Below, in pieces: positions 47,672 to 58,530 of a stretch of DNA of 64,000 nucleotides (position 1 is its first letter; each line of letters begins with the position of its first letter). Location: the NCBI RefSeq assembly GCF_900217235.1, contig NZ_LT907975.1:4067001-4131000 (forward strand), given 5' to 3'. This DNA is from Pseudodesulfovibrio profundus (GTDB taxonomy: Bacteria > Desulfobacterota > Desulfovibrionia > Desulfovibrionales > Desulfovibrionaceae). The notes below the pieces were generated by a model, which ran no database searches, was not told where the DNA came from, and worked only from the letters and a program-made list of their open reading frames with translations. The translations under genes and the position numbers were made by a program.

Positions 47672-48142
47672 ATGCCTCGTAAAGGACCTGTCGCCAAGCG
47701 GCAGATACTGCCGGATCCAGTTTACGGCAGCAAGCTTATTACTCGGTTCATCAACCGTCTCATGCTTGACGGTAAGAAGAACACCGCTGAAAGAATTTTT
47801 TACCAGGCTATCGAAGTCCTGGCAGACAAGACGAACGAAGATGCTCTGCGTGCATTTGAAAAATGCCTGGATAACGTTCGTCCGGCCCTGGAAGTCAAAT
47901 CCCGCCGCGTTGGTGGTGCGACCTACCAGGTACCCATGGAAGTCCGCCCGGACCGTCAGACCGCTTTGGCCATTCGTTGGCTGATCGGCTACGCACGTGG
48001 TCGCGGCGAAAAGGGCATGGTTGCCCGTCTTTCCGGCGAGCTTCTTGACGCTTTCAACAACCGTGGTGGCGCAGTCAAAAAGCGCGAAGATACCCACAAG
48101 ATGGCCGAAGCCAACAAGGCTTTCGCTCACTACCGCTGGTAG
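47672..48142 (+). CDS. rpsG: 30S ribosomal protein S7
   Basis: The 156-residue S7 organises the 16S 3' domain. It shows [25 protein letters not shown], and the [16 protein letters not shown] motif, ending AFAHYRW. In many bacteria S7 binds the rpsL-rpsG gap; here that gap has a small GGGC/GCCC hairpin at 47618-47632, but no clear target was identified. Confidence 0.97.
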   Translation: MPRKGPVAKRQILPDPVYGSKLITRFINRLMLDGKKNTAERIFYQAIEVLADKTNEDALRAFEKCLDNVRPALEVKSRRVGGATYQVPMEVRPDRQTALAIRWLIGYARGRGEKGMVARLSGELLDAFNNRGGAVKKREDTHKMAEANKAFAHYRW

Positions 48143-48157
48143 TCACGGAGAAGAACA

Positions 48158-50230
48158 GTGCCAAGACAAGTTCCCAGAGAGAAACAACGCAATATTGGTA
48201 TTATGGCCCACATCGATGCGGGCAAGACCACGACCACAGAGCGTATTCTGTTTTACACCGGTGTTTCCCACAAAATTGGTGAAACCCACGATGGTGAAGC
48301 TACCATGGACTGGATGGTCCAGGAGCAGGAGCGCGGAATCACCATTACTTCCGCAGCAACCACCTGTTTTTGGCGTGATCATCGCGTCAACATCATTGAT
48401 ACCCCGGGTCACGTTGACTTCACTATGGAAGTAGAACGTGCCCTGCGTGTACTTGATGGTGCCGTAGCTGTCTTCGACTCCGTTGCAGGCGTTGAGCCTC
48501 AGTCTGAAACCGTATGGCGTCAGGCTGACCGTTACAATGTTCCCCGCTTGGCCTTCGTGAACAAGATGGACCGTATCGGTGCCAACTTCTCTCGTAGCGT
48601 TGAGATGATGAAGACTCGCCTCGGAGCCAAGGCTGTTCCTCTTCAGCTGCCCATCGGTGCTGAAGATGAGTTTGAAGGCGTAGTCGACCTGATCGAAGGT
48701 AAAGCTTACATTTATGATCACAAAGATCATGGTACCAGCTTCACCACCGTCGATGTTCCTGCTGAGTTGCAGGATCAATACGAAGAAATGCGCGGCGAAA
48801 TGATCGAAGCCATTGCTGAGGAAGATGAAACTCTTCTCGAAAAGTACATGGCTGATGAGGAATTGACCGCTGAAGAGCTTCGTGAAGGCGTACGTAAGGC
48901 TACCATCAGCCTGACCATCTGTCCGGTTCTGTGTGGTACCGCTTTCCGTAACAAAGGTGTACAGCCGCTGCTGGACGCCATTGTAGATTACCTTCCTTCT
49001 CCGCTTGATATTGATGCCATGAAAGGTGTCGATCCTTCTTCTGGAGAAGAAATCGAGTGCCCCTGTGACGATGACAAGCCGCTGGCTGCATTGTCCTTCA
49101 AGCTCATGACCGATCCGTTTGTTGGTCACTTGACCTTCCTGCGTCTTTACTCCGGTAAGATCGAATCCGGTGCCACCTTCATGAACGGTGCCACTGGCAA
49201 AAAAGAACGCATTGGTCGTCTTTTGAAAATGCACGCTAACAAGCGTGAGGAAATAAAAGAGGCATACGCCGGTGACATCGTCGCCGCTGTCGGCCTCAAA
49301 AACCTGGCAACCGGTGATACTCTGTGCGACATGAAGCACGCAGTAGTTCTCGAGTCCCTGGATATTCCGGACCCGGTCATCGAAGTTGCCATCGAACCCA
49401 AGACCAAGGCAGACCGCGATAACCTGTCCAATGCCCTCGTCAAACTCGCTAAGGAGGACCCCTCCTTCCGTGTTAAGACTGATGACGAGACTGGTCAGTG
49501 CCTGATCGCCGGAATGGGTGAGTTGCATCTCGAAATCATCGTTGACCGCCTCCTTCGGGAATTCAACGTCAACGCTAACGTGGGTGCCCCCCGTGTTGCA
49601 TATCGAGAAACCATTTCCCAAGCGACCAAGGTTGATGTTAAGCATGCCAAACAGTCCGGTGGTCGTGGTCAGTATGGCCACGTTGTCCTGGAAGTCGAAC
49701 CCAACAGCGAAAAAGGGTACGAGTTTGAGGACGAGATCAAGGGCGGCGTAATTCCGAAAGAATACATCCCCGCTGTTGATAAGGGTATTGTTGATGCCAT
49801 GAAGAACGGTATCGTCGCCGGTTTCCCGGTTGTCGATGTCAAGGTAAAGCTCGTCTTCGGTTCCTACCACGAGGTAGACTCCAGTGAGCAAGCCTTCTAC
49901 ATTGCCGGTTCCATGGCTATCAAGGAAGCCTGCAGGCAAGCCAAGCCTGTGCTTCTTGAGCCTATCATGTCCGTTGAAGTCGTTACTCCGGAAGATTATC
50001 TGGGCGACGTCATGGGTGACCTTAACGGTCGTCGCGGTCGTGTCGGCGAAATGGAAGCACGCCCAGGTGTACAGGTTGTACGTTCGTTTGTGCCTCTTTC
50101 CGAAATGTTCGGATATGCAACTGACCTTCGTTCGAAGACTCAGGGCCGTGCAACTTTCACCATGCAGTTCGATCACTACGAAAGAGTGCCGAACAGCTTG
50201 GCTGAAGAGTTGATGACACAGAAAGATTAA
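48158..50230 (+). CDS. fusA: Translation elongation factor G
   Basis: EF-G drives translocation. The 690-residue GTPase has [11 protein letters not shown] (17-27), the RGITITSA switch, DTPGHVDF and NKMD motifs, followed by domains II to V including the [10 protein letters not shown] domain IV loop. The start is GTG with GGAG upstream. It lies directly before the S10 cluster; tuf does not follow. Confidence 0.97.
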   Translation: MPRQVPREKQRNIGIMAHIDAGKTTTTERILFYTGVSHKIGETHDGEATMDWMVQEQERGITITSAATTCFWRDHRVNIIDTPGHVDFTMEVERALRVLDGAVAVFDSVAGVEPQSETVWRQADRYNVPRLAFVNKMDRIGANFSRSVEMMKTRLGAKAVPLQLPIGAEDEFEGVVDLIEGKAYIYDHKDHGTSFTTVDVPAELQDQYEEMRGEMIEAIAEEDETLLEKYMADEELTAEELREGVRKATISLTICPVLCGTAFRNKGVQPLLDAIVDYLPSPLDIDAMKGVDPSSGEEIECPCDDDKPLAALSFKLMTDPFVGHLTFLRLYSGKIESGATFMNGATGKKERIGRLLKMHANKREEIKEAYAGDIVAAVGLKNLATGDTLCDMKHAVVLESLDIPDPVIEVAIEPKTKADRDNLSNALVKLAKEDPSFRVKTDDETGQCLIAGMGELHLEIIVDRLLREFNVNANVGAPRVAYRETISQATKVDVKHAKQSGGRGQYGHVVLEVEPNSEKGYEFEDEIKGGVIPKEYIPAVDKGIVDAMKNGIVAGFPVVDVKVKLVFGSYHEVDSSEQAFYIAGSMAIKEACRQAKPVLLEPIMSVEVVTPEDYLGDVMGDLNGRRGRVGEMEARPGVQVVRSFVPLSEMFGYATDLRSKTQGRATFTMQFDHYERVPNSLAEELMTQKD

Positions 50231-50255
50231 CGACGAGCCGGGATTTTACCTTCGC

Positions 50256-50299
50256 TTGACATTCGAAGCGTGTTGGGAGTATATCTCCCGACCGCTTCG
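50256..50299 (+). promoter_or_regulatory. S10-operon promoter overlapped by inverted repeats
   Basis: TTGACA (50256-50261) and TATATC (50280-50285) are 18 bases apart. CGAAGCG (50264-50270) can pair with CGCTTCG (50293-50299) around an inner GGAG/CTCC stem. Part of the same arm (AAGCG) can also pair with an upstream CGCTT. The promoter thus lies within a palindromic region. Confidence 0.6.
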
Positions 50300-50359
50300 A
50301 TAATTGTGTGTCCGTTTTGTTGCGGACAGTGAAGATAGATCCTTTGAGGAGAAAGCACT

Positions 50360-50680
50360 ATGGCTGCTTCGATGGCGAGCGATCGCATCAGAATTAAACT
50401 GAGATCATACGATTACCGTATTCTGGACAAGGCTGTCACCGAGATCGTTGACACTGCCCGGAATACTGGTGCGGCAATAGCTGGTCCTGTACCGCTGCCC
50501 ACCCGCGTACATCGTACCACCATTCAGAAGTCTGTTCACGTTGACAAAAAGTCCCGTGAGCAGTTCGAAATGCGCATTCACAAGCGCCTTCTGGATATTC
50601 TTGAACCCACTCAGCAGACAGTTGACGCTCTCGGCAAGCTTTCCTTGCCCGCTGGCGTCGATGTCGAGATCAAACTCTAG
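50360..50680 (+). CDS. rpsJ: 30S ribosomal protein S10
   Basis: The 106-residue S10 (also a NusG/NusB partner) has [23 protein letters not shown] and the [13 protein letters not shown] helix. The start at 50360 has GAGGAG upstream; an ATG four codons later would give the shorter usual N-terminus. First gene of the S10 cluster. Confidence 0.97.
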   Translation: MAASMASDRIRIKLRSYDYRILDKAVTEIVDTARNTGAAIAGPVPLPTRVHRTTIQKSVHVDKKSREQFEMRIHKRLLDILEPTQQTVDALGKLSLPAGVDVEIKL

Positions 50681-50691
50681 GAGTACTAGTT

Positions 50692-51324
50692 ATGGCTAAA
50701 ACTCTTGGAATTCTCGGTAAGAAGCTGGGTATGACCCGTATTTTCAAAGACGATGGTACCATCTGCCCTGTGACCGTTATTGAGGCAGGTCCTTGCCCGG
50801 TTATGCAGATCAAGACATCGGACAAGGAAGGCTACAACGCCCTGCAGATCGGCTATGATGTCATCGCCGAGCGCAAGGTGAACAAGCCCATGAAGGGTCA
50901 TCAGGCCAAGGCCGGCAAAGAAATGTACCGCACCCTCAAGGAATTTCCTCTTGATGCAGTGGATGAGTACGAACTCGGCCAGGACATCACTGTTGACATT
51001 TTCTCCGCCGGAGAAAAGGTCAAAGTAACCGGTACCTCCAAAGGTAAAGGTTTTCAGGGTGTCATGAAGCGTCACAACTTTGCTGGTTCCCGCGCATCTC
51101 ACGGTGCGGAGAAGGTTCATCGTGTACCCGGTTCCGTTGGTAACGCAACTTTCCCGGGCCGTATCTGGAAGGGCAAGAAAATGCCCGGCCAAATGGGTAA
51201 CGCCCGCGTGACCGTCAGCAACGTGGAAATCATTGATGTCAGGCCCGAGGACAACGTCCTGGTGGTCAAGGGCCAGATTCCTGGACCCACCAATGGCCTC
51301 GTGATGATCCGCAAGAACGGTTAG
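50692..51324 (+). CDS. rplC: 50S ribosomal protein L3
   Basis: The 210-residue L3 has [14 protein letters not shown] at the start, the [13 protein letters not shown] and SHGAEKVHR loop region, and [14 protein letters not shown]. It shapes the peptidyl transferase region. A GGAG site precedes the ATG, 11 bases after rpsJ. Confidence 0.97.
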   Translation: MAKTLGILGKKLGMTRIFKDDGTICPVTVIEAGPCPVMQIKTSDKEGYNALQIGYDVIAERKVNKPMKGHQAKAGKEMYRTLKEFPLDAVDEYELGQDITVDIFSAGEKVKVTGTSKGKGFQGVMKRHNFAGSRASHGAEKVHRVPGSVGNATFPGRIWKGKKMPGQMGNARVTVSNVEIIDVRPEDNVLVVKGQIPGPTNGLVMIRKNG

Positions 51325-51335
51325 AGGTAGATATC

Positions 51336-51956
51336 ATGGCAAAATTGCAAGTAGTTGATCAGAATAATACGAAAGTGGGCGATATCGAACTGGCCCCTGA
51401 GGTTTTCGAGGTTGAAGTTCAGCCTGAAATTCTCAACCTGGTTGTCCGCTCCCAGCGCGCTGCAAAGCGTCAGGGTACGCACGCAACCAAGAACCGCGCC
51501 CTTATCACGGGCGGCGGACGCAAGCCTTGGCGCCAGAAGGGCACCGGACGCGCTCGTGCTGGTTCTTCCCGTTCGCCTCTGTGGCGTGGCGGTGCGACCA
51601 CCTTCGGTCCCCAGCCCCGTGACTATTCTTTCAAAGTGAATAAAAAGGTCCGCAAGCTGGCTTTGCAGATGGCTCTTTCCTCTCGTGTTTCCGAAGAGAA
51701 ACTCACAGTGGTTAAGTCTATCGAACTCGATGAAATCAAGACCAAGGCTTTCGCAGCAGTTGCTGAAAAGCTCGGTCTCGGTAAAACCCTCATCGTGGCA
51801 AAAGACGCTGACGAAAAGCTGGTACTTTCCGCACGGAACATGCCTCACGTCAAAGTGATCGAAGCCGCTAAGCTGAATGTTTACGACGTGCTGCTGTACC
51901 CTGAGCTGGTAATGCTCGAGGCTGCCGCCCAAGACGTTCAAGAGAGGTTGAAGTAA
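51336..51956 (+). CDS. rplD: 50S ribosomal protein L4
   Basis: The 206-residue L4 has the extended exit-tunnel loop rich in Arg and Gly (KPWRQKGTGRARAGSSRSP) and a C-terminal globular part. In E. coli L4 represses the S10 operon. Its stop overlaps the rplW start by one base. Confidence 0.97.
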   Translation: MAKLQVVDQNNTKVGDIELAPEVFEVEVQPEILNLVVRSQRAAKRQGTHATKNRALITGGGRKPWRQKGTGRARAGSSRSPLWRGGATTFGPQPRDYSFKVNKKVRKLALQMALSSRVSEEKLTVVKSIELDEIKTKAFAAVAEKLGLGKTLIVAKDADEKLVLSARNMPHVKVIEAAKLNVYDVLLYPELVMLEAAAQDVQERLK

Positions 51957-52246
51957 TGGATTATTCCCAAGTTTTGCTTAAGCCCGTTGTGTCTGAAAAG
52001 GCCAACGACGCTAAGGAGCAGTCCAATCACGTCACCTTCTTCGTCCACCCTGATTCCAATAAAATCGAGGTGAAGAAGGCAGTTGAGGCAGCGTTTGACG
52101 TTAAGGTCGAGTCCGTTAACATCATTCGTAAAAAAGCCATGCCGCGCAAGCGCTTCGGTCGTGTCACCGGTCGTATCCCCGGTTACAAGAAGGCCTATGT
52201 GAAGCTCGTGAAAGGCGATAAGATCGAAATCTTCGAAGGAGTGTAA
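51956..52246 (+). CDS. rplW: 50S ribosomal protein L23
   Basis: The 96-residue L23 sits at the tunnel exit and binds trigger factor and SRP. It has VLLKPVVSEKAN, FFVHPDSNKIEVKKAVE and ends in the KGDKIEIFEGV strand. It is coupled to rplD by a one-base overlap. Confidence 0.97.
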   Translation: MDYSQVLLKPVVSEKANDAKEQSNHVTFFVHPDSNKIEVKKAVEAAFDVKVESVNIIRKKAMPRKRFGRVTGRIPGYKKAYVKLVKGDKIEIFEGV

Positions 52247-52249
52247 CAA

Positions 52250-53080
52250 ATGGCAACCCGTAAGCTGAAGCCTACTTCTCCGGGCCGCCGGTTCCAGACG
52301 ATCTCGGATTTTGCCGAGATCACCCGGACCACTCCCGAGAAGTCACTGACCAAAGGCCTGACCAAGAAGGCCGGTCGCAATAACAATGGTCGCGTAACCA
52401 TGCGCCGTCGTGGTGGTGGGCACAAAACTCTGTACCGTATCATCGATTTCAAGCGTAACAAGATTGGCGTTCCGGCCAAGGTTGCTGAGATCGAATACGA
52501 TCCGAACCGCAGTGCTCGCATCGCACTCCTGCATTATGCAGATGGTGAAAAACGTTACATTCTGGCTCCTGTTGGTCTCAATCAGGGAGACCGCATTCTT
52601 GCTGGTGAAGGTGCTGACATCAAGCCCGGCAACGCAATGCAGCTCTCTCAGGTTCCGACTGGTACCGTCGTTCACAACATTGAGCTGCATCCTGGAAAGG
52701 GTGGTCAGTTCTGTCGTGCAGCCGGCACCTACGCTCAGTTGGTAGCTAAAGAAGGCAAATACGCTCTCCTGCGCATGCCTTCCGGCGAAGTCCGCAAGGT
52801 CCTCGTCACCTGCTGCGCAACTATCGGCCAGGTTGGTAACATTCATCACGAAAGTATTAAGATCGGTAAAGCCGGACGTGCTCGTTGGCTTGGCCGTCGC
52901 CCGAAGGTTCGAGGCGTTGCAATGAACCCGATCGATCACCCGCTTGGTGGTGGTGAGGGTCGTAGCTCTGGTGGTCGTCACCCGGTTTCTCCGTGGGGCG
53001 TACCTGCTAAGGGTTACAAGACTCGCAACAAGAAGAAAGCTTCTTCGAAGCTCATCGTCAAACGCCGCGGCCAGAAGTAG
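52250..53080 (+). CDS. rplB: 50S ribosomal protein L2
   Basis: The 276-residue L2 is needed for subunit joining. It has [19 protein letters not shown], an [15 protein letters not shown] strand and the C-terminal [19 protein letters not shown] motif containing the conserved His. It starts three bases after rplW. Confidence 0.98.
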   Translation: MATRKLKPTSPGRRFQTISDFAEITRTTPEKSLTKGLTKKAGRNNNGRVTMRRRGGGHKTLYRIIDFKRNKIGVPAKVAEIEYDPNRSARIALLHYADGEKRYILAPVGLNQGDRILAGEGADIKPGNAMQLSQVPTGTVVHNIELHPGKGGQFCRAAGTYAQLVAKEGKYALLRMPSGEVRKVLVTCCATIGQVGNIHHESIKIGKAGRARWLGRRPKVRGVAMNPIDHPLGGGEGRSSGGRHPVSPWGVPAKGYKTRNKKKASSKLIVKRRGQK

Positions 53081-53091
53081 GAGTATAACTA

Positions 53092-53361
53092 ATGCCTAGA
53101 TCTCTTAAGAAAGGCCCGTTCATTGACGGCCACCTTATGAAGAAAGTCGAAGCCGCTGCTGAAAATCAGGATCGCCGTGTCATCAAGACTTGGTCGCGCC
53201 GCTCCACGATTTTCCCTGAGATGGTCGGTATGACCTTCGCTGTTCACAATGGACGCAAGTTCATCCCGGTTTTCGTGACCGAAAATATGGTCGGTCACAA
53301 ATTAGGTGAGTTTTCGCCCACCCGTACCTACTTCGGCCACGCTGCCGACAAGAAGAAGTAG
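53092..53361 (+). CDS. rpsS: 30S ribosomal protein S19
   Basis: The 89-residue S19 shows [36 protein letters not shown] and the [13 protein letters not shown] end. It contacts tRNA and S13 in the 30S head. Confidence 0.97.
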   Translation: MPRSLKKGPFIDGHLMKKVEAAAENQDRRVIKTWSRRSTIFPEMVGMTFAVHNGRKFIPVFVTENMVGHKLGEFSPTRTYFGHAADKKK

Positions 53362-53372
53362 GGGAGGACATT

Positions 53373-53705
53373 ATGGAAGCTAAAGCAGTAGCTAAATACA
53401 TTCGTGTATCTCCGCGCAAGACCCGCCTTGTCGCTGATAACATCAAGGGTAAAGGCGTTGAGGATGCCCTCAACATTCTTCGGTTCACCCCGAAAAAGTC
53501 TGCCCAGATTCTCAGCAAGGTGCTGTACTCTGCCATTTCCAATGCAGAACAGATGCCCGGAGTTGATGTTGACTCTCTGATCGTTGATTCGGTCACAGTC
53601 AACGAAGGACCGACTTGGAAACGTATCCAGCCGCGTGCCATGGGCCGCGCCTATCGTATCCGCAAGCGTACCAGCCACATCACCATCGTGGTGAAGGAGC
53701 AATAG
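53373..53705 (+). CDS. rplV: 50S ribosomal protein L22
   Basis: The 110-residue L22 lines the exit tunnel with its beta hairpin. It has the [17 protein letters not shown] start and an [19 protein letters not shown] loop. It follows rpsS by 11 bases and lies one base before rpsC. Confidence 0.97.
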   Translation: MEAKAVAKYIRVSPRKTRLVADNIKGKGVEDALNILRFTPKKSAQILSKVLYSAISNAEQMPGVDVDSLIVDSVTVNEGPTWKRIQPRAMGRAYRIRKRTSHITIVVKEQ

Positions 53706-53706
53706 T

Positions 53707-54348
53707 ATGGGACAGAAAGTACATCCTTACGGTTTTCGTCTTGGTTATAACAAGAACTGGGTGTCCCGCTGGTACAGCAAGAAGGATTACCCGGCATTCG
53801 TTCTCCAGGACGATCAAATCCGCAAATTCGTAAAGAAGAAACTTTACCAAGCCGGTATTGCACGTCTCGAAATCGAACGTGCCGGCGGTAAGATTCGACT
53901 GATCATCCACACCGCACGTCCCGGTATCGTTATCGGACGCAAGGGTGTTGAGATAGAAAAGCTGCGCGAAGAACTCCGCAGCAAGTTTCAAACCGAATTC
54001 ACCATTGAGGTCAACGAGATCCGTCGACCGGAGGTTGAAGCTCAGCTCGTAGCTGAGAACATTGCCCAACAACTCGAACGTCGTATTGCCTTCCGCCGTG
54101 CCATGAAGCGCACGGTGGGCCTTGCCAGGAAATTCGGCGCCGAGGGTATCAAAGTCGCATGTGCCGGTCGTTTGGCCGGAGCTGAAATTGCACGCGGCGA
54201 ATGGTATCGTGATGGGCGTGTGCCCCTGCACACCCTTCGTGCCGATATCGACTACGGTTTTGCCGAAGCAGCTACCACCTACGGCGTAATCGGTGTCAAG
54301 GTCTGGATCTTCAAGGGTGAGATTCTTGACAAAGAGGTTGAACAGTAA
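53707..54348 (+). CDS. rpsC: 30S ribosomal protein S3
   Basis: The 213-residue S3 binds mRNA at the entry site. It begins [15 protein letters not shown], holds the KH-domain motif [16 protein letters not shown] and the [13 protein letters not shown] signature. It shares one base with rplP. Confidence 0.97.
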   Translation: MGQKVHPYGFRLGYNKNWVSRWYSKKDYPAFVLQDDQIRKFVKKKLYQAGIARLEIERAGGKIRLIIHTARPGIVIGRKGVEIEKLREELRSKFQTEFTIEVNEIRRPEVEAQLVAENIAQQLERRIAFRRAMKRTVGLARKFGAEGIKVACAGRLAGAEIARGEWYRDGRVPLHTLRADIDYGFAEAATTYGVIGVKVWIFKGEILDKEVEQ

Positions 54349-54761
54349 TGCTTGCTCCAAAAAGAGTTAAATTCAGAAAGCGGCAAAAAGGCCGCCTCAG
54401 AGGCAAGGCCCAACGGGGTAACAGCGTGTCCTTCGGCGAAATCGGCCTGAAGGCATTGGAGCATGGAAAGATCACCAGCCAGCAAATCGAATCCGCTCGT
54501 GTCGCCATCATGCGTCACATCAAGCGTGGTGGTAAGGTCTGGATCCGTATCTTCCCTGATTTCCCCGTCACATCCAAGCCCGCGGAAGTCCGCATGGGTA
54601 AAGGTAAAGGTGCTCCCGAAGGTTGGGTTGCACCGGTGAAACCGGGTCGTATCATGTACGAAGTCAAAGGTGTTGACATTAACCTTGCTAAGGAAGCTCT
54701 CAAGCGTGCTTCCTACAAGCTGCCCATCAAAACGGCCATCGTCGTTAAGGAGGGTGCGTAA
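54348..54761 (+). CDS. rplP: 50S ribosomal protein L16
   Basis: The 137-residue L16 has [15 protein letters not shown], the [12 protein letters not shown] segment, and [18 protein letters not shown]. It helps position tRNA in the A site. Its start is coupled to rpsC and rpmC follows without gap. Confidence 0.97.
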   Translation: MLAPKRVKFRKRQKGRLRGKAQRGNSVSFGEIGLKALEHGKITSQQIESARVAIMRHIKRGGKVWIRIFPDFPVTSKPAEVRMGKGKGAPEGWVAPVKPGRIMYEVKGVDINLAKEALKRASYKLPIKTAIVVKEGA

Positions 54762-54956
54762 ATGCTGACTACTAAAGAACTTCGTGAACTGGATGACGCC
54801 GCTCTCAGCGAGAAGCTTGTTGAAACCCGCAAGGAGTTGTTCTCCATGCGCTTCAAGCATGCTACCGCTCAGTTGGAAAATACCAAGGCTCTCAGCGGCG
54901 CCAAAAAGACTATCGCCCGTATCCTGACTATTCAGAAGGAACGACAGGGAGCGTAG
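54762..54956 (+). CDS. rpmC: 50S ribosomal protein L29
   Basis: The 64-residue two-helix L29 has the LRELDDAALSEKLVETRKELFSM start (partial match shown) and ends in ARILTIQKERQ. It begins right after the rplP stop. Confidence 0.96.
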   Translation: MLTTKELRELDDAALSEKLVETRKELFSMRFKHATAQLENTKALSGAKKTIARILTIQKERQGA

Positions 54957-54960
54957 AGAA

Positions 54961-55227
54961 ATGGCTGAGTTCAAATACAAAGGCAACAGGCGTGTGCTCA
55001 CCGGCCTGGTCGTCTCCGACAAAGCCGACAAGACAATTGTCGTCCGCGTCGAGACCCTGGTCAAGCACCCGCTGCTGAAGAAGTATATTCGTCGCCGCAA
55101 GAAGTTCATGGCCCATGATCCGGCTAATGACTGCGGTGTTGGCGATAAGGTGCAGATTGTCGAATCGAGGCCCATGTCCAAGCGTAAGCGCTGGCACCTG
55201 GTGCAGATCCTCGAAAAGGCCGTCTAA
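54961..55227 (+). CDS. rpsQ: 30S ribosomal protein S17
   Basis: The 88-residue S17 is an OB-fold protein with RRVLTGLVVSDKADKTIVV and a KRKRWHLVQILE end. The ATG lies four bases after rpmC. Confidence 0.97.
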   Translation: MAEFKYKGNRRVLTGLVVSDKADKTIVVRVETLVKHPLLKKYIRRRKKFMAHDPANDCGVGDKVQIVESRPMSKRKRWHLVQILEKAV

Positions 55228-55245
55228 GGGTTAGGAGGAAATCAA

Positions 55246-55614
55246 ATGATACAGGTTGAATCCAAACTCGACGTGGCTGACAACTCCGGGGCCAAGAAGG
55301 TCCAGTGCATCAAGGTGCTTGGTGGATCCAAGCGCCGTTACGCCAGCGTCGGTGACATCGTAGTAGTATCCGTCAAGGAAGCCATGCCTCACTCCAAAGT
55401 GAAGAAAGGCTCCGTCATGAAGGCGGTTGTTGTTCGCACCAAAAAGGAAATCGGTCGTCCCGATGGTTCCTACATTAAGTTCGACAACAACTCGGCTGTT
55501 CTGCTTAACAACAACATGGAGCCTGTAGGTACCCGTATTTTCGGACCTGTTGCTCGTGAGTTGCGTGCGGCCGGCTTCATGAAGATCGTTTCCCTCGCTC
55601 CTGAGGTCCTGTAA
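55246..55614 (+). CDS. rplN: 50S ribosomal protein L14
   Basis: The 122-residue L14 starts [17 protein letters not shown] and contains the [13 protein letters not shown] strand and [16 protein letters not shown] end. A GGAGGAA site precedes the ATG. Confidence 0.98.
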   Translation: MIQVESKLDVADNSGAKKVQCIKVLGGSKRRYASVGDIVVVSVKEAMPHSKVKKGSVMKAVVVRTKKEIGRPDGSYIKFDNNSAVLLNNNMEPVGTRIFGPVARELRAAGFMKIVSLAPEVL

Positions 55615-55626
55615 GAGGATATGATG

Positions 55627-55947
55627 ATGAAGACGAAGATTCGTAAAGACGACAAAGTCATGGTCATCGCCGGTAAGGACAAGGGAAAGGTTGGCAAGGT
55701 TCTCAAGATTCTGACCAAAAAAGACAAACTCCTCGTTGAGAAAGTCAATATGGTTCAGCGTCACACCAAGGCCAATCCCTATGCCCAGCAGCCTGGCGGG
55801 ATCATCGAGAAGGAAGCCCCGATTCATGTATCCAATGTGGCCGTTGTATGCGATGCATGCACCAAGCCCACGCGGATCGGGTACAAGAAGACTGAAGACG
55901 GGAAGAAAGTTCGCTTCTGCAAGAAGTGCAACGAGATCTTCAAATAG
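55627..55947 (+). CDS. rplX: 50S ribosomal protein L24
   Basis: The 106-residue L24 has the KOW motif [16 protein letters not shown] and a C-terminal part with a CDAC and CKKC cysteine pair, a possible zinc site. Three ATGs lie in a row (55621, 55624, 55627); the last is best spaced from AGAGG and matches the common N-terminus. Confidence 0.95.
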   Translation: MKTKIRKDDKVMVIAGKDKGKVGKVLKILTKKDKLLVEKVNMVQRHTKANPYAQQPGGIIEKEAPIHVSNVAVVCDACTKPTRIGYKKTEDGKKVRFCKKCNEIFK

Positions 55948-55955
55948 GAATCAGT

Positions 55956-56495
55956 ATGACACGTCTCGAAAGTGTATATAAAGAAAAAGTAGTCCCTGAG
56001 CTTCAGAAGGAGTTCGGCTACAGTTCAGCAATGGAGATCCCACGTTTGGTGAAGGTCTCCCTGAACATCGGTCTCGGTGAAGCTTCGCAGAACAGCAAGC
56101 TCATCGAGCCCGCTGTAGCGGAACTGACCGCAATCGCCGGTCAGAAAGCTGTTATCACCAAGGCCAAGAAGTCCATCGCTCAGTTCAAGCTGCGTGAAGG
56201 TATGCCGATTGGTACGCGTGTAACGCTTCGCGGCGAACGCATGTGGGACTTTTACGATAGGCTCGTGTCTTTCGCGCTGCCCAGAGTCCGTGACTTCCGC
56301 GGCGTTCCCGATCGTGGTTTCGACGGTCGCGGCAACTTTACTCTCGGCATCAAGGAACACACCATTTTCCCTGAGCTCGAAATCGATAAGGTTGATTTAG
56401 TGAAGGGCATGAACGTGACCATCGTCACGACCGCAAAAACTGACAAGGAAGGCAAGATGCTTCTTGATCTCCTTGGCATGCCCTTTAAGAAATAG
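55956..56495 (+). CDS. rplE: 50S ribosomal protein L5
   Basis: The 179-residue L5 binds 5S rRNA and contacts P-site tRNA. It starts [16 protein letters not shown], has the [12 protein letters not shown] strand and the [16 protein letters not shown] loop. The ATG at 55956 is chosen over an earlier in-frame ATG within rplX. Confidence 0.97.
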   Translation: MTRLESVYKEKVVPELQKEFGYSSAMEIPRLVKVSLNIGLGEASQNSKLIEPAVAELTAIAGQKAVITKAKKSIAQFKLREGMPIGTRVTLRGERMWDFYDRLVSFALPRVRDFRGVPDRGFDGRGNFTLGIKEHTIFPELEIDKVDLVKGMNVTIVTTAKTDKEGKMLLDLLGMPFKK

Positions 56496-56506
56496 GAGGA
56501 CGGAAA

Positions 56507-56692
56507 GTGGCCAAAACAAGCATTCGCGTTAAGGCTCGCCGCAAACCCAAGTTCAAGGTTCGCGCCTACAATCGTTGCCCGATTTGTGGCCGTCCTCGTG
56601 CTTTTCTGAGGCGTTACGGCATCTGCCGTATTTGCTTCCGCAACAAAGCTCTTGCCGGGGAACTTCCTGGCGTCCGCAAGGCGAGCTGGTAA
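56507..56692 (+). CDS. rpsN: 30S ribosomal protein S14, zinc-binding type
   Basis: This 61-residue S14 is the short, zinc-binding (C+) form with Cys24, Cys27, Cys40 and Cys43. The start is GTG preceded by GGAGG. Confidence 0.97.
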   Translation: MAKTSIRVKARRKPKFKVRAYNRCPICGRPRAFLRRYGICRICFRNKALAGELPGVRKASW

Positions 56693-56707
56693 TTAAGGAG
56701 AAATGAA

Positions 56708-57091
56708 ATGGCTGTTGTTGATCCTGTAGCCGACATGTTGACCCGCATCCGGAATGCGTACGGTGCATATCATACCGATGTTGCCGTCCCCGCTTCCAAG
56801 ATGAAAGCTTCTATTGCGGGTATCCTGAAGGAAGAAGGTTATATCACCGACTACGCTGTCGAGGACAGGGACATCAGTATTACCCTCAAATACGCCAATG
56901 GCAAACCGCTTATCACTGGTCTGAAAAAGATCAGCAAGCCGGGTCGTCGCGTATATGTTGGTGCAGCTGATATCCCCCGAGTCCAGAACGGTATCGGTAT
57001 TTGTATCGTGTCCACCTCAAAGGGGCTGCTCGAAGGTGCCAAGGCCAAAGAGGCCAAAATTGGCGGCGAGCTTCTGGCCGAAATCTGGTAG
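56708..57091 (+). CDS. rpsH: 30S ribosomal protein S8
   Basis: The 127-residue S8 starts VVDPVADMLTRIRNAY, has KISKPGRRVYVG and the C-terminal GIGICIVSTSKGLLEG. In E. coli S8 represses the spc operon. AAGGAG precedes the ATG. Confidence 0.97.
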   Translation: MAVVDPVADMLTRIRNAYGAYHTDVAVPASKMKASIAGILKEEGYITDYAVEDRDISITLKYANGKPLITGLKKISKPGRRVYVGAADIPRVQNGIGICIVSTSKGLLEGAKAKEAKIGGELLAEIW

Positions 57092-57102
57092 AGAGGTTCC
57101 AA

Positions 57103-57639
57103 ATGTCTCGTATAGGAAAAAATCCCATCGACATCCCTGCGGGTGTCGAGGTATCCGTCGGAGCCTCCGAGATCCAGGTCAAAGGTCCGAAAGGTTCTTT
57201 GACTACTCCGGTTCATGAAACCGTTGAGTACAAGGTCGAGGATGGCAAGGTTTATATCACTCGCACTAACGATTCCCGCAATGCTCGTGGTCAGCACGGC
57301 CTGCGTCGAACCCTGCTCGCTAACTGCGTTGAAGGCGTATCCAAAGGATATACCAAGGGTTTGGAAGTCATTGGTGTTGGATACAAGGTGTCCGTTCAGG
57401 GCAAGAAAGTCGTTTTGAACGTTGGATATTCTCATCCCGTTGAATTCGATCTGCCCGCCGGTATCGATGCTAAGGCGGAAGGCATTAAGCTGACCATCGA
57501 AGGCATTGATAAGCAGCTTGTCGGTGAAGTCGCGGCTCAGATTCGTCGCGTACGTCCGCCCGAACCTTACAAGGGTAAAGGCATTAAGTACGCTGAAGAA
57601 GTCATTCGCCGCAAGGCCGGTAAGTCCGGTTCCAAGTAG
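57103..57639 (+). CDS. rplF: 50S ribosomal protein L6
   Basis: The 178-residue L6 has [15 protein letters not shown], the repeated L6 fold and the [15 protein letters not shown] signature. The ATG at 57103 is used; an upstream in-frame ATG lies inside rpsH. Confidence 0.97.
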   Translation: MSRIGKNPIDIPAGVEVSVGASEIQVKGPKGSLTTPVHETVEYKVEDGKVYITRTNDSRNARGQHGLRRTLLANCVEGVSKGYTKGLEVIGVGYKVSVQGKKVVLNVGYSHPVEFDLPAGIDAKAEGIKLTIEGIDKQLVGEVAAQIRRVRPPEPYKGKGIKYAEEVIRRKAGKSGSK

Positions 57640-57650
57640 GGGGAGTAGCC

Positions 57651-58010
57651 ATGAGTAAAAGCAAGAATGCAAAGCGGCTTACTCGTAAGCCCCGCATCAG
57701 AAAAAAGGTCTCCGGTACTGAAGCACGACCCCGTTTGGTTGTCTTCCGCTCCAACCAGCATCTTTATGCTCAGTTGGTTGACGATGTAAACGGTGTGACT
57801 CTCGCTTCTTCCAGCACTCAGGTGTTGGCTAAGGAAGGCGAGTCTCTGAAAGCCAACAAAGAATCCGCAGCCAAAGTCGGTAAAGACATTGCTGCGAAGG
57901 CTTTGGAGAACAAGATCGAAACCGTCGTCTTTGACCGGAATGGTTATATCTATCACGGCAAGATTAAATCCCTTGCCGACGGTGCCCGCGAGGGCGGGCT
58001 GAAATTCTAG
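57651..58010 (+). CDS. rplR: 50S ribosomal protein L18
   Basis: The 119-residue L18 binds 5S rRNA. It has [18 protein letters not shown] and the [19 protein letters not shown] end. Confidence 0.97.
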   Translation: MSKSKNAKRLTRKPRIRKKVSGTEARPRLVVFRSNQHLYAQLVDDVNGVTLASSSTQVLAKEGESLKANKESAAKVGKDIAAKALENKIETVVFDRNGYIYHGKIKSLADGAREGGLKF

Positions 58011-58027
58011 GCAGCTAGGAAAGTACA

Positions 58028-58519
58028 ATGGAACAAAATGAAAGTGGACTGATCGAAAAAATCGTCTACCTCAATCGCGTCGCCAAAGTTGTTAAGGGTG
58101 GCCGCCGTTTCAGCTTCAGCTGCCTGGTGGTCGTCGGTGACGGTGAAGGTGGGGTAGGCTACGGACTGGGTAAGGCCAACGAAGTGCCTGAAGCCATCCG
58201 TAAGGCTAGCGAGCGTGCTAAAAAGAACATGATCCAGGTTCCTCTTCTTGATGGCACTTTGCCGTATGAAGTACTGGGTCGCTACGGTGCTGGCCGCGTT
58301 ATGCTCAAGCCTGCATCCCGTGGTACCGGTATCATCGCCGGTGGTCCTGTGCGCGCGATCATGGAAGCCGTAGGCGTTCATGACATCCTGACCAAAGCAA
58401 TTGGTACCAACAACCCGCATAACGTGTTGCGTGCTACCATTGCCGGTCTCGAATCCCTGCGTAGTGCCGAGGATGTTTCCGCTCTTCGCGGTGTCCCGGT
58501 TTCTACGCCGAGAAAGTAG
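58028..58519 (+). CDS. rpsE: 30S ribosomal protein S5
   Basis: The 163-residue S5 has the double-stranded RNA-binding start [19 protein letters not shown] and the [17 protein letters not shown] motif, with a [12 protein letters not shown] loop. It supports decoding accuracy in the 30S body. Confidence 0.97.
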   Translation: MEQNESGLIEKIVYLNRVAKVVKGGRRFSFSCLVVVGDGEGGVGYGLGKANEVPEAIRKASERAKKNMIQVPLLDGTLPYEVLGRYGAGRVMLKPASRGTGIIAGGPVRAIMEAVGVHDILTKAIGTNNPHNVLRATIAGLESLRSAEDVSALRGVPVSTPRK

Positions 58520-58530
58520 AGGAGATCGCC

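Noticed and set aside
48143-50176. 677-codon open frame on the minus strand opposite fusA
   Set aside because: It mirrors a highly expressed gene with strong codon bias, has no recognisable domain or ribosome site, and EF-G on the other strand is certain.
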